From Halostreptopolyspora alba (GTDB lineage Bacteria; Actinomycetota; Actinomycetes; Streptosporangiales; Streptosporangiaceae), in the NCBI GenBank assembly GCA_003725585.1, contig RJMB01000025.1:1-64000 (forward strand): a stretch of DNA of 64,000 bases, given 5' to 3'. Positions 43,897 to 52,788 of the stretch are shown one piece after another. The notes beneath the pieces are model-generated. The model was given only the letters and a program-made list of their open reading frames with translations, was not told where the DNA came from and ran no database searches. Numbering within the stretch: the first letter of the stretch is position 1; each line of letters opens with the position of its first letter. Made by a program: the position numbers and the translations under genes.

Positions 43897-45732
43897 ATGC
43901 GGAGGAATCCCCACACCACCGAGCACGAGACCGAGAGCACGTCCGTAGGCGACACCCTTCCGAGTCTGCTGCTGCGCAACGCCACCGAGTATCCGAACCT
44001 GCCGGCGCTGTCCTGGCGTTGCCCGGACGGAACCGGCTGGTCCGGGCTGACCTGGGCGGAGGTGAGGCAGCGCGTCGTCGAACTGGCCGAGGGCTACGCC
44101 TCACTGGGAGTGGAGCCCGGCGAGCAGGTGTTGCTGATGATGGGAAACCGCCCCGAGCACTGGCTGTCCGACCTCGCTCTGGTCCACATGGGGGCCGTGC
44201 CCACCACCGTGTACAGCACGGCCTCGGCCGAACAGGTGTCCTTTATCGCCCGCCACAGCCGCGCCCGGGTGGCGGTGGTCGAGAGTCCCGACCACGCGGC
44301 CCGGTGGGACCCGCTGGTGAGCGACGACAGCGCTCCCCTGGAACGAGTGGTGGTGGTCGACACCCACGGGTCCGGTGGCGGCGGGTACGAGGAGTTCGCG
44401 CGGTTGCCGACGGCCCCGTTCTCCGGCGCCGCCGAGCGCTGGCGCTCTCTCTCGCCCGACAGTCGTCTCACCGTCGTCTACACATCCGGAACGACGGGCG
44501 ACCCCAAGGGTGTGGTGATCACCCACCGCAACGTGCTGAGCAACGCTGTCGCCCTGGACCGGGTCACCCAGCTCCCGCCGCACGCCGATCACGTCTGCTA
44601 CCTGCCCCTGGCTCACATCGCCGAGCGCATGCTCGGGCTCTACCTGCCGATCTTTCGCGCGTCCCACGTGTGGATGTGTGACGATCCGCAGGCGGTGGCC
44701 GGTGTCCTGTACGAGGTGCGGCCGCCGCAGTTCTTCGGTGTCCCGCGCGTGTGGGAGAAGCTGACCTCGGCCATGCGATCGGTGTTGGACGCGCTCCCCG
44801 AGTCCCAACGAGCCGAGGTGGACCGGGCGATGGCGGTGGCCGCCGAGCACGTGGACCACCGGGAGCGGGGCGAGGAGGTGCCTTCCGACCTGGAGGAGCG
44901 GTACGAACAGGCCCGCTCTGGGGTCCTCGCTCCGATTCTGGCCAGGGTCGGTCTCGACCGGATCGTCTGGGCGGCCAGTGCCTCGGCCCCGATGCCCTTG
45001 GAGGTCGTACGCTTCTGGGCCGGGATGGGGATCGTGATCATGGACGCCTGGGGGCTGACCGAGTCGGTGGGTGTGGCAACGGCCAACAGTCCCAGAACCG
45101 GGTTCCGGCTGGGGTCGGTGGGGCGTCCGGTCGACTGCGTCGAGGTGTGCCTCTCCGACGACAGTGAGGTCCACCTCCGCGGGGATTCGGTGTTCGACGG
45201 CTACCTGGAGGCTGACGGGTCGATCCGCTCGGCGACGGACGAGTACGGGTGGTTCGCCACCGGCGACGTCGGCTCGATGGACCGGGACGGATACCTGTGG
45301 ATCACAGACCGGAAGAAGGAGCTGATCGTTACCTCCAGCGGCAAGAACATCTCGCCCGCTCTGGTGGAGAACGCCCTCAAGAGGCACCCACTCATCGGGC
45401 AGGCCCTCGTGCACGGTGACGGTAGGCCCTACCTCGTCGCCCTGCTGGTGCTGGACTCCGAGACGGCGCCGGCGTGGGCTCGGGCGCGCGGGATCGACGT
45501 GGGGGAGGACTGGGACTCGCTGGTGGAGCACCCCCGGGTGCGGGCCGAGGTCGACAACGCCGTCGCCGCGGCGAACCAGCGGCTGAACCGCGCGGAGCAG
45601 GTCAAGCGCTATCGGCTGCTCACGACTGAGTGGGGACCCGAGACCGGGGAGCTGACCCCCTCACTCAAGCTCAGGCGGCGCGTGATCCATGAGAGCTACG
45701 AGGCCGAGCTGAACGCCCTCTACGAGACCTGA
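43897..45732 (+). CDS. Long-chain acyl-CoA synthetase (FadD15-like AMP-binding enzyme)
   Basis: 611 aa, ATG at 43897. Adenylate-forming enzyme: the P-loop YTSGTTGDPKGVVITHRN at about residue 223, LPLAHIAERM, ASASAPMPLEVVRFW, DAWGLTES (A5), WFATGDVGSMDRDGYLWITDRKKELI (split) and the C-terminal lysine region LTPSLKLRRR. The insertion around residues 290-340 and the order of motifs fit FadD15-type enzymes that activate long-chain fatty acids as CoA esters. It is preceded by two palindromic operator candidates and would feed the FadA/FadB pathway. Confidence 0.93.
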   Translation: MRRNPHTTEHETESTSVGDTLPSLLLRNATEYPNLPALSWRCPDGTGWSGLTWAEVRQRVVELAEGYASLGVEPGEQVLLMMGNRPEHWLSDLALVHMGAVPTTVYSTASAEQVSFIARHSRARVAVVESPDHAARWDPLVSDDSAPLERVVVVDTHGSGGGGYEEFARLPTAPFSGAAERWRSLSPDSRLTVVYTSGTTGDPKGVVITHRNVLSNAVALDRVTQLPPHADHVCYLPLAHIAERMLGLYLPIFRASHVWMCDDPQAVAGVLYEVRPPQFFGVPRVWEKLTSAMRSVLDALPESQRAEVDRAMAVAAEHVDHRERGEEVPSDLEERYEQARSGVLAPILARVGLDRIVWAASASAPMPLEVVRFWAGMGIVIMDAWGLTESVGVATANSPRTGFRLGSVGRPVDCVEVCLSDDSEVHLRGDSVFDGYLEADGSIRSATDEYGWFATGDVGSMDRDGYLWITDRKKELIVTSSGKNISPALVENALKRHPLIGQALVHGDGRPYLVALLVLDSETAPAWARARGIDVGEDWDSLVEHPRVRAEVDNAVAAANQRLNRAEQVKRYRLLTTEWGPETGELTPSLKLRRRVIHESYEAELNALYET

Positions 45733-45750
45733 CACCATCGGCGCTCCGGG

Positions 45751-45779
45751 GGTGCCGCCGGTCGGTGACCGGCGGCACC
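45751..45779. terminator. Bidirectional hairpin terminator
   Basis: Perfect 13-bp arms (GGTGCCGCCGGTC / GACCGGCGGCACC) with a 3-nt loop between the convergent acyl-CoA synthetase and acyl-CoA dehydrogenase genes. Confidence 0.85.
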
Positions 45780-45806
45780 GTCGTGTCCGAGGAGGGGCGC
45801 GGTTGG

Positions 45807-46946
45807 TCACAGCCCGAGAGCGTGACCGATGATCTCTCGCTGGATCTCACTGGTGCCGCCGTACACGGTGGAGACCACAGCGGAGCGTAGGTGGCGCTCC
45901 ATGTCGTACTCGGTGGCGTATCCGTATCCGCCCATCATCTGCATACCCTCCAGCGCCGTGCGCTTTGCGACCTCGGTGGCCTTGAGCTTGGCCATGGACG
46001 CCTCCCGGGAGGAGCGGCGTTCGGGGGCGGCCTCGCAGTCCGCGGCGACCTCGCGTACCAGCAGGCGCACGCACTCGATCTCGGTGGCCAGATCGGCCAG
46101 GCGGTGTCGGATGGCCTGGAAGGAGCCGACGGGGCTTCCGAACTGCTCGCGGACCTTGACATGGGACAGGGCGTCGTCGAATGCCCGGCGTGCCAGCCCC
46201 AGCATGCTGGAGGCGAGAAAGAGGCGCTCATGGTCGAGGCCGGCCATGAGCTGACCCCATCCCCGGTCCACATCGCCGACCACGGCCTCGGCCGGAAGGC
46301 GGACATCGGTGAGGTAGACGTCGTTGACCTCGCTGCCGCCCATGGTCTCGATCGGGCGGACACTGATACCGGGGGTGTCGGCCGGGACGTCGAACATGGT
46401 GAGGCCGTGGTGCTTGTCCGGGCTGGTCCTGGCCACCAGGAGGATCGTCTCCGCCAGGTGGGCGTTGGAGATCCACGTCTTGTGCCCGTTCACCAGCCAG
46501 CCGCCGTCGGGGTGCCGCTCGGCGCGGCACCGCAGCGCCCCCACGTCGGATCCGGCCTCCGGTTCCGACATGGCGATCGAGGCGACGGCTCCGTTGACGG
46601 TCGCGCGTAGGACACGTTCCTTCTGGGCGTGGGTGCCGAACCTCTCGTATGCCTTGGCGACGATCGCGGTGGTGACGAACCCACCGCTGGGCACCATGCC
46701 GTGGGAGGTCTCCTCCAGGAACAGGCACGCTTCGGTGATCCCCCCACCAGCGCCCCCGTACTCCTGTGGGACACACACGCCGAGCCAACCCAGGTCGGCC
46801 AGTTTACGGTAGACGTCCGGATCGTGGGCGGTGCTGCCGTCCTTGGACAGTCGCTCGCGTTGTTCGCGGCTGCCGCACTCGCGTGCGGCGAAGTCACGCA
46901 GCGCCGCTGTGAAATCCTGCTGCTCCACTGAGAGCCGAGTGCCCAT
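45807..46946 (-). CDS. Acyl-CoA dehydrogenase
   Basis: 379 aa, ATG at 46946. Full-length family member: LGWLGVCVPQEYGGAGGG, IAMSEPEAGSDVGALR (flavin/substrate loop), WLVNGHKTWISNAHLAE, DVRLPAEAVVGD, REQFGSPVGSFQAIRHRLADLA and MQMMGGYGYATEYDMERHLR with YGGTSEIQREII. It oxidises an acyl-CoA to the enoyl-CoA, step one of beta-oxidation, and passes electrons to ETF. It is divergent from a TetR regulator with only 91 bp between them, so that regulator probably controls it. Confidence 0.94.
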   Translation of the reverse strand: MGTRLSVEQQDFTAALRDFAARECGSREQRERLSKDGSTAHDPDVYRKLADLGWLGVCVPQEYGGAGGGITEACLFLEETSHGMVPSGGFVTTAIVAKAYERFGTHAQKERVLRATVNGAVASIAMSEPEAGSDVGALRCRAERHPDGGWLVNGHKTWISNAHLAETILLVARTSPDKHHGLTMFDVPADTPGISVRPIETMGGSEVNDVYLTDVRLPAEAVVGDVDRGWGQLMAGLDHERLFLASSMLGLARRAFDDALSHVKVREQFGSPVGSFQAIRHRLADLATEIECVRLLVREVAADCEAAPERRSSREASMAKLKATEVAKRTALEGMQMMGGYGYATEYDMERHLRSAVVSTVYGGTSEIQREIIGHALGL

Positions 46947-47037
46947 GTGAGTCCTTCCAAGAACGGGGTGCGCGATACGAAGATATTTTCAGGGTAAATT
47001 AGTTTCAAGGGATTCGACAGTAGACGAGGAGGTTGTC

Positions 47038-47676
47038 GTGGCTGGCAGTACGCAGGGGAGTGGTGGTGAGTCCCTGCTCACCCGGATGGTGGCCGATCAC
47101 TACGCGGGCGATGCCGTGGCGCAGCAGATCCTCGACGCGGCCAGGCACCAGTTCGCCATGTTCGGACTGCGCCGCTCCACCATCGATGATGTCGCCAAAC
47201 GCGCCGGCCTCTCCCGGATCACCGTCTATCGCCGCTTCAGCACCAAGAACAATCTCATCGAGGCATGTCTGACCCGGGAGTGCCGGTTCCTGCTGCGCGA
47301 GCTGGACCAGGCCCTCGGTGAGCTGCCGACGATGGAGGACCGTGTGGTCGAGGGCTTCGTCGTGTCGATGCAGTACGCCCGTGGCCACCCGCTGATCGGG
47401 GGGCTGCTCCGGGTTGAACCCGAGGTCGTGCTGCCCTTCCTCACGGTCAACGGCGGCCCCGCGCTCGTGGCACTACGCGAGTACATCGCGGGGCACCTGC
47501 GCAGGGGCCAGAGCGCCCCGGACGACGCGGACCGGGAGCCGGAGCCGGTCGCCGAGCTCATGGTGCGTATCGCCGTCTCCTTTCTGCTGAATCCGGAGAG
47601 CTGTGTCGAGATCGACGACGCGGAGCAGTGCCGCGCGTTCGCCCGCCGGTACCTGGCACCACTGATCGGCTACTAG
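47038..47676 (+). CDS. TetR-family regulator
   Basis: 212 aa, GTG at 47038 with GAGGAGG 6 nt upstream. Helix-turn-helix at about residues 28-75 (QQILDAARHQFAMFGLRRSTIDDVAKRAGLSRITVYRRFSTKNNL in parts). The intergenic stretch to the acyl-CoA dehydrogenase gene is AT-rich and includes TAGTTTCAAGG, but I see no clear palindrome in it. Its 3' end overlaps the convergent DUF6114 gene by 4 bp. Confidence 0.92.
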   Translation: MAGSTQGSGGESLLTRMVADHYAGDAVAQQILDAARHQFAMFGLRRSTIDDVAKRAGLSRITVYRRFSTKNNLIEACLTRECRFLLRELDQALGELPTMEDRVVEGFVVSMQYARGHPLIGGLLRVEPEVVLPFLTVNGGPALVALREYIAGHLRRGQSAPDDADREPEPVAELMVRIAVSFLLNPESCVEIDDAEQCRAFARRYLAPLIGY

Positions 47677-49310
47677 CCCAGCAGCGTGTCGATGCTCAGG
47701 TCGGAGGTGCCGACGGACTCGGCGTCTATCAGGACCTGTCCGGCCTCCGCCTCGGTGACCGACAGCTTGGGCAGGTTCACGGCGATCGGCAGGTTCGCCG
47801 GGACGATGTCCGCCCCGACACAGACGCGCGGGGTGCCGACGTCCACGAACGGGATGGTGATGGATCCGGTGAGCTCGGTGACGTAGATGTCGACGTCGGA
47901 GATGTCCAGGTCGACATCGATCGTGTGGACCTGATCGTCGACCGTGAGACTGAACGTGTAGTTCTCCGCGACGAGCTGGTCGGCGTGGACCCACAGCACC
48001 TTCAGCTGGTCCTCCCGCACGGTGTCGAGGTAGGTGGCACCGTGGATGATCGCCCCATGGGCTGTGAGCGAGTCAGCGCCCACCTCGGGATAGTCGGGAC
48101 CGACCGGGTAGGTGGCCCGCGGCCGCCCCGGCTGGTCGCCGATCACGATCGGTGGTCGGCGAGCGGACAGTTCCTCCGGGTCCTCCGGGAGTTCACCGGG
48201 TTCCGCCTTCTCCAGATCCTCCACCGTGTCCGGGGAGGTGTCTCCTCCCCCACCCTCGGGGGGATCACCGTCCCCGGTCGTCTCCGGGTTGGGGAGACCA
48301 CCGGTGTCGACGCCGGTCAGGCAGGGAAGCGTCACCTGTGGCGCGTCCTCGTCCCCCTCATCGTCCTCGTCCTCCTCATCGTCCTCCCCACCCTCCTCCG
48401 CCTCGGGGGTCGGGGAGGGTGTGGCGGAGGGGCTCCCGGAGGGGGAGGGCACCTCGGGTGAGGGAGACCCGCTGGGTGACGGGCTGGGAGATCCGAACGG
48501 AGGGGACTCGCTCGGCGCCGGCGCGTCCGGGATGCTCGGAAGGTCGGGCAGGAAGTCGGGCCACTCGGTATCCGCGCGCGCCTCGCCCTGGAGCGGGGAG
48601 AGCAACAGGGCCGCCGGGGTCACCAGGACCACGAGGGCGGTGGTCGGTCCGGTGCCCCCTCCCTTCCGGTGCGACCGGTGGGCACCGCCCCTGACGGACC
48701 GGGCGGGAGGGGAGTCCTCGTCCGGTCCGCTGTGCTCCCGTGACTCCCCGGTACCGGCGGGCTCGGTGCCCTCGTCCCGGTCTCCCGCCGCGTCGAGGCC
48801 CTCCTCGTCTCCGTCGCCTCCGTCGTGGTCGCGCTCGTCACGGTCGGCGCGGGGCTCCGTGTCCGGCTGGTCCGGGGTCCATCCGAACGCCATGGACGAC
48901 CCCAGGATTCCCAGGGCCGTGCCGATCCCGAAGCCGCCGAGGTTGGTGGTCGCCAGGGCGACGAGCGAGGCGATGGCCGTACAGATCGAGACGAATGCCC
49001 GCTGGTCGGGCTTGGTCAGGAAGAACACGCCGCCCGCGATCAGCACGAGGCTGATTCCGAGGGCGGACATGGCGCCCGTTCCGATGCGGAGCATCAGCGG
49101 CAGGGGGGCGAGCGGGGCCGCCACCATCAGCACGCCGGCCGTCATCGTCCACACCGCTGCCCAGAACGGGCGACTCCTGCGCCAGGTGCGTATGCTGCGG
49201 CGGATTCGGCGGGCGGGGAGGATCCGGTCCAGCCAGGCGTCGAACTCGCGGACGAGCTCGGCGAGGAAGCCGGTTACGAAGCTGGTCACGGTTTTTCGTC
49301 GCCTCTCCAT
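47673..49310 (-). CDS. DUF6114 membrane protein with long acidic extracellular region
   Basis: 545 aa, ATG at 49310. Four N-terminal helices (about residues 48-155: FWAAVWTMTAGVLMVAAPLA, IGTGAMSALGISLVLIAGGVFFL in parts, ICTAIASLVALATTNLGG and GIGTALGILGSSMAFGW) are the DUF6114 core. After a charged linker, another hydrophobic segment (ALVVLVTPAALLLSPL) leads into a Ser-Pro-rich and then Asp/Glu-rich spacer. A C-terminal 200-residue part (SARRPPIVIGDQPG onward) resembles the secreted domain of DUF6230 proteins. It follows the DUF6230 gene by 4 bp. Homologous pairs in Streptomyces have no proven function. Confidence 0.82.
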   Translation of the reverse strand: MERRRKTVTSFVTGFLAELVREFDAWLDRILPARRIRRSIRTWRRSRPFWAAVWTMTAGVLMVAAPLAPLPLMLRIGTGAMSALGISLVLIAGGVFFLTKPDQRAFVSICTAIASLVALATTNLGGFGIGTALGILGSSMAFGWTPDQPDTEPRADRDERDHDGGDGDEEGLDAAGDRDEGTEPAGTGESREHSGPDEDSPPARSVRGGAHRSHRKGGGTGPTTALVVLVTPAALLLSPLQGEARADTEWPDFLPDLPSIPDAPAPSESPPFGSPSPSPSGSPSPEVPSPSGSPSATPSPTPEAEEGGEDDEEDEDDEGDEDAPQVTLPCLTGVDTGGLPNPETTGDGDPPEGGGGDTSPDTVEDLEKAEPGELPEDPEELSARRPPIVIGDQPGRPRATYPVGPDYPEVGADSLTAHGAIIHGATYLDTVREDQLKVLWVHADQLVAENYTFSLTVDDQVHTIDVDLDISDVDIYVTELTGSITIPFVDVGTPRVCVGADIVPANLPIAVNLPKLSVTEAEAGQVLIDAESVGTSDLSIDTLLG

Positions 49311-49314
49311 GGCT

Positions 49315-49935
49315 CTAGAAGCAGGAGTCGCCGTCGGAGCTGAACTCGACGTCGAGTCCGGAGAGGGTCATGGTTCCCCCATTGGCGGCCCACGCGGTGC
49401 TCTCGACCTCGTTCACCGTTCCGCTGGAGGCGTGGACCCCGAATGTGCCCTCGGGCCCGGAGACCGTGCTCAGCGTGGAGGCGTCACGCCCGGCCTCCAC
49501 CCCGTTGATGGTTCCGCCCTCGCTGACCAACGCCTCCGCGTTGACCACCAGGTTCGTTCCCGATATGGGTTCCTCGGATCCGGAACGGACGAGCAGGCTG
49601 ACCTTGTCGACAACCGGCAGGTCCTGCTCCAGGGAGACACACACGTCCGAGGCGCTGCCCTCCTCCACGGCAGCCAGCAGGACGGGGTGTGTGTCGCCGT
49701 CCAGGCTGCTCAGAGTGGAGGGGAAGGAGGACGCCTCCTCGATCTCTATCTCGGAGGCCGAGACCTTGAAGGAGGATCCGGAGACTCCGAAGGACGTGGC
49801 CAGAGCGCCCTCGGCCATGGCGAGCCCCATGACGCCGACGGCGCCCACCAGGGGCACCAGCATCAGGCTGGCGCGTTTCCATCGGGTGCGGCCGGCTCCT
49901 TCGGTCGGTTCGTAGTGGGGGATCGGGACGGACAT
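49315..49935 (-). CDS. DUF6230 family exported protein
   Basis: 206 aa, ATG at 49935 with GGAGGAG 5 nt upstream. One N-terminal membrane segment (ASLMLVPLVGAVGVMGLAMAEG) precedes an extracytoplasmic beta-rich domain starting FGVSGSSFKVSASEIEIEEA. Two cysteines, one near the middle and one next to the C-terminus (GDSCF), may pair. Forms a two-gene operon with the DUF6114 gene, the usual pairing in actinobacteria. Divergent from a DUF2236 oxygenase. Confidence 0.85.
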   Translation of the reverse strand: MSVPIPHYEPTEGAGRTRWKRASLMLVPLVGAVGVMGLAMAEGALATSFGVSGSSFKVSASEIEIEEASSFPSTLSSLDGDTHPVLLAAVEEGSASDVCVSLEQDLPVVDKVSLLVRSGSEEPISGTNLVVNAEALVSEGGTINGVEAGRDASTLSTVSGPEGTFGVHASSGTVNEVESTAWAANGGTMTLSGLDVEFSSDGDSCF

Positions 49936-49955
49936 GTGTCTCCTCCAGAGGCCGT

Positions 49956-49968
49956 GTTTCAATGAAAC
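49956..49968. promoter_or_regulatory. GTTTCA palindrome between DUF6230 and DUF2236 genes
   Basis: GTTTCAATGAAAC is a 13-bp palindrome in the 77-bp divergent gap, with a further GTTTCAT half-site at 49984. The ATGAAAC element recurs in the promoter at 52725. Candidate operator. Confidence 0.45.
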
Positions 49969-49976
49969 TCATATCA

Positions 49977-50005
49977 TTGACTTGTTTCATCTCCGAGTCA
50001 ATACT
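49977..50005 (+). promoter_or_regulatory. Putative promoter of second DUF2236 gene (leaderless)
   Basis: TTGACT and AATACT are spaced 17 bp. The predicted transcription start falls at about 50012, on or next to the ATG at 50013, which would explain why that start lacks a ribosome binding site. Confidence 0.45.
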
Positions 50006-50012
50006 TCGATAC

Positions 50013-50924
50013 ATGGGCGAAACAGAGAACCCGGCGACGTCCGCGGCACCCGTCCCCGAGCCACGGGTGAGGGCTCCCCGCCGTGGTGGCTACGCGTGGC
50101 GTTACTTCGGTGATATGCGCTCGGGCCTGATGGCGCCCCAGCTCCTCCTGCTCCAGGTCTGCCATCCCGTTGTGGGGGCCGGAGTGCGCGATCACAGCGA
50201 CTTCCGGGCCACACCCTGGGCCCGGCTCGTGCGCACACTCCTCTCGCTGAGCACCGTCATCTACGGTGGCCAGCTGGCCGCGGAGGCCGAGGCGAAACGC
50301 CTCCTCGGGGTCCACTCCGCGATGAGGGGAGTGGACCCCGCCGGTCGGCGCTACCACGCGCTCGACCCCGAGGCTTACCACTGGGTGCACGCCACACTGG
50401 TCAAGGGGCCGGTGGACGCCCAGCGCCTCTTCGGTCGGGGAATGAGCGAGGAGGAGGTGGAGGGCTACTACCAGGAGATGCGCGGCGTCGGTCGCGTGTG
50501 GGGGATCGGTCCCCGACATCTCCCACGGGACTGGACAGGGTTCCTCCGGTACTACGAGACGATGGTCGAGGACCGGCTCGAACTCAACGAGTCCGTCAGC
50601 GCCGTGCTGGAGGAATTGCGCCGGCCGGCCAGACCCTTCCGATGGATTCCCGGCCCGTTGTGGTGGCCCTTCGCGGCGCTGGCCTCCCGTTACGCGAGGC
50701 TCGTCACGATCGGCACCCTGGATCCGGTGCTGCGGCAACGCCTCGCCCTGGACTGGAGCGCTCGGGACGAGCGCTCCCTGAGACGGTTCGCCCGGCTGGT
50801 GCGCCTCCTCTCGGCTCTGGTCCCGCCACCGCTGCGAATCGCCGGAAGCCTGGCCATCGCCTACTGGGCCACCCACGGGCCCGCGACCGACCCGAGGACG
50901 CGCCGGCCACTGGGAGCGGAGTGA
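50013..50924 (+). CDS. DUF2236 oxygenase (MpaB/Lcp-like), second copy
   Basis: 303 aa from ATG 50013; an upstream in-frame ATG at 49962 would lie inside the palindrome. DUF2236 core: GDMRSGLMAPQLLLLQVCHPVVGAGV, DFRATPWARLVRTLLSL, VHSAMRGVDPAGRRYHALDPEAYHWVHATLVKG (split) and LDWSARDERSLRRFARLV. In this copy the conserved H...R...H order (CHP, GVDP/H, HATL) is intact. No signal peptide. It is only about 30% like the first copy by eye, so it is probably an old paralogue with its own substrate. Divergent from DUF6230-DUF6114. Confidence 0.87.
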   Translation: MGETENPATSAAPVPEPRVRAPRRGGYAWRYFGDMRSGLMAPQLLLLQVCHPVVGAGVRDHSDFRATPWARLVRTLLSLSTVIYGGQLAAEAEAKRLLGVHSAMRGVDPAGRRYHALDPEAYHWVHATLVKGPVDAQRLFGRGMSEEEVEGYYQEMRGVGRVWGIGPRHLPRDWTGFLRYYETMVEDRLELNESVSAVLEELRRPARPFRWIPGPLWWPFAALASRYARLVTIGTLDPVLRQRLALDWSARDERSLRRFARLVRLLSALVPPPLRIAGSLAIAYWATHGPATDPRTRRPLGAE

Positions 50925-51030
50925 GCGTCCGCCGTCCCCGAGCGCGCACCACGCACCCTCACCCCGCTGCCGGTCGAGCTTGTTGGTCGCCGCGTCGCCG
51001 ACTCTCGAAGAGTGAATGGAGAACGAACCG

Positions 51031-51507
51031 ATGACCTCCCTGCCACCCGAGACCCTGATGGCGAAGCTACGCGCGAACCAGGACGGTTCCCTCCACGTCG
51101 ACCACGCCGACCTGGAACGGCTGTGGGACCACCTGAGCCCGGTGGGGATCGGGGAGATCCTCGGCTCCTGGAGGGGAAGCGTCATTCGCACCGGCCATCC
51201 GGTCGAGTCCTTCCTCTCGGATATCGGCTGGTACGGCAAGACGTTCCACGCCCCGATGGACGCCAAGCCCCTGATCTGCAGGGACGACCACGGGGAGCTC
51301 CATTCCGACGTGACCCTGGGAAAGGGGGAGGCCACCCTGTGGATGATCGAGTTCCGGGGGCAGAGTACGGCGTCGATGGTCTACGACGGGCGCGCCATCG
51401 TCGACCACTTCAAGAGGCTCGACGAGGACACGCTGCTCGGCGTCATGAACGGTCGGGACGTGGTGCGCCAGGGAAAGCACTGCCACTTCCTGCTCCGCAG
51501 AGCCTGA
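51031..51507 (+). CDS. DUF4334/GXWXG protein
   Basis: 158 aa, ATG at 51031 with GGAG 9 nt upstream; an in-frame ATG five codons earlier is the alternative. GXWXG domain at about residues 30-80 (EILGSWRGSVIRTGHPVESFLSDIGWYGKTF in parts), then the DUF4334 part (LWMIEFRGQSTASMVYDGRAIVDHFKRLDEDTLLGVMNG in parts, ending FLLRR). Function unknown. Small beta-barrel proteins of this type often accompany oxidoreductases for hydrophobic substrates. It is 33 bp from the alcohol dehydrogenase gene, probably one operon. Confidence 0.87.
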   Translation: MTSLPPETLMAKLRANQDGSLHVDHADLERLWDHLSPVGIGEILGSWRGSVIRTGHPVESFLSDIGWYGKTFHAPMDAKPLICRDDHGELHSDVTLGKGEATLWMIEFRGQSTASMVYDGRAIVDHFKRLDEDTLLGVMNGRDVVRQGKHCHFLLRRA

Positions 51508-51540
51508 ACCCCTGTCCCGTACACCAGAGAGGGGCCAGCC

Positions 51541-52632
51541 ATGCGTGCCCACGCCGCCGTCGTCGAGGTTCCGGGAGCCCCCTTCACGATCCGCGAGGTG
51601 GACATCGCGCCGCCGGCCGGACGCGAGGTACTGGTACGGGTCACGGCCTGCGGTATCTGCCGAAGTGACCTCACCTATCGGCACGTGTGGCCGCGAGCGC
51701 GTACCCCGGTGGTTCTCGGGCACGAGGGCACCGGCACGGTGGAGCGGGTGGGACCCGAGGTCAGCCGGGTCGAACCGGGAGACACCGTGTGCATGAGCTA
51801 CCTCGGTTGCGGGACGTGCGCCCGCTGTTCCGCCGGCCATCCCGCCTACTGCGACTCGGCGGGCAGGCTGAACCTCTCCGGGACGCGGCCGGACGGCACG
51901 ACTCCCCTCTCCCACGGGGACACCCCGGTCTACGGGGCCTTCTTTGGCCAGTCCAGCTTCGCCACCCACGCCCTGGCCCACGAGAACAACACGGTCCCGG
52001 TTCCCAGCGAGGTGCCGCCGTGGATCGCGGCACCCCTGGGGTGCGGCGTCCAGACCGGTGTCGGCGCGGTGTTCAACCTGATCGATCCTCGCCCGGAGGA
52101 CTCCCTGGTGGTGTTCGGTGCCGGCGGGGTCGGCCTCAGCGCGGTCATGGCGGCCGTGGCGCTCGGATGCGAGCGTGTCGTCGCCGTGGACCCGGTCAGC
52201 GCGCGGCGTGCGCTGGCCTCCGAGCTCGGGGCCCACGCGACGGTCGACCCGGGCACGGGGGCTGACGTGCCGGCCGAGGTCCGCCGAGCCGTCGGGGGCG
52301 GGGCGCACCACGCCCTCGACACCACCGGCCTCGGGGACGCCGTCGCCAACGCCGTGGCTTCGCTGCGCACCATGGGATCCCTGGTGCTGGCTGGGTTGGG
52401 GAGCACCGCGGAGGTGGACGTGTCGGCGATCGTCACGCGCGGCATCAGCATCCGCGGCACCGTCGAGGGCGACGCGGTCCCCTCCGGGCTCGTTCCCCGA
52501 ATGGTGCGGCTGTACCACGAAGGGCTACTCCCGGTGGAACGCATCGTGACGGAGTTCCCGTTCGCTCGGATCGAGGAGGCCGCCCGGGCGGCCTCGGACG
52601 GACACGTCGTCAAGCCAGTGCTGCGGATGTGA
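51541..52632 (+). CDS. Zinc-dependent alcohol dehydrogenase (MDR superfamily)
   Basis: 363 aa, ATG at 51541. Catalytic zinc ligands are visible in CGICRSDLTYRH (Cys about 38) and LGHEGTGTVERVG (His about 61); four structural-zinc cysteines lie in CGTCARCSAGHPAYC. The Rossmann motif is VVFGAGGVGLSAVMAA with an acidic residue after the next strand (AVDPVSARR), pointing to NAD. The class is the aryl/benzyl-alcohol dehydrogenase-like group. With the aldehyde dehydrogenase downstream it could take an alcohol to the acid, which an AMP-binding enzyme would then activate. Confidence 0.93.
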   Translation: MRAHAAVVEVPGAPFTIREVDIAPPAGREVLVRVTACGICRSDLTYRHVWPRARTPVVLGHEGTGTVERVGPEVSRVEPGDTVCMSYLGCGTCARCSAGHPAYCDSAGRLNLSGTRPDGTTPLSHGDTPVYGAFFGQSSFATHALAHENNTVPVPSEVPPWIAAPLGCGVQTGVGAVFNLIDPRPEDSLVVFGAGGVGLSAVMAAVALGCERVVAVDPVSARRALASELGAHATVDPGTGADVPAEVRRAVGGGAHHALDTTGLGDAVANAVASLRTMGSLVLAGLGSTAEVDVSAIVTRGISIRGTVEGDAVPSGLVPRMVRLYHEGLLPVERIVTEFPFARIEEAARAASDGHVVKPVLRM

Positions 52633-52721
52633 CCGGGCCTGTCCGGAGGAGCGAGCGCGTGGGAGGGCTGGCGCCACCCACGGCCGGGGAGCGCCGGTCC
52701 TGCCTCGTCCGGAAACCCCCC

Positions 52722-52750
52722 TTGAATGAAACGATGAAACATGTTTAGTT
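52722..52750 (+). promoter_or_regulatory. Putative promoter of truncated synthetase/aldehyde dehydrogenase genes
   Basis: TTGAAT and TTAGTT spaced 17 bp in a very AT-rich patch, overlapping two ATGAAAC elements and the 10-bp palindrome AAACATGTTT (52737-52746). The repeated element resembles the one at 49956. Confidence 0.4.
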
Positions 52751-52788
52751 TTTATGTACCAAAGGAGGGCGAACTCGGGAGGAGCCGT

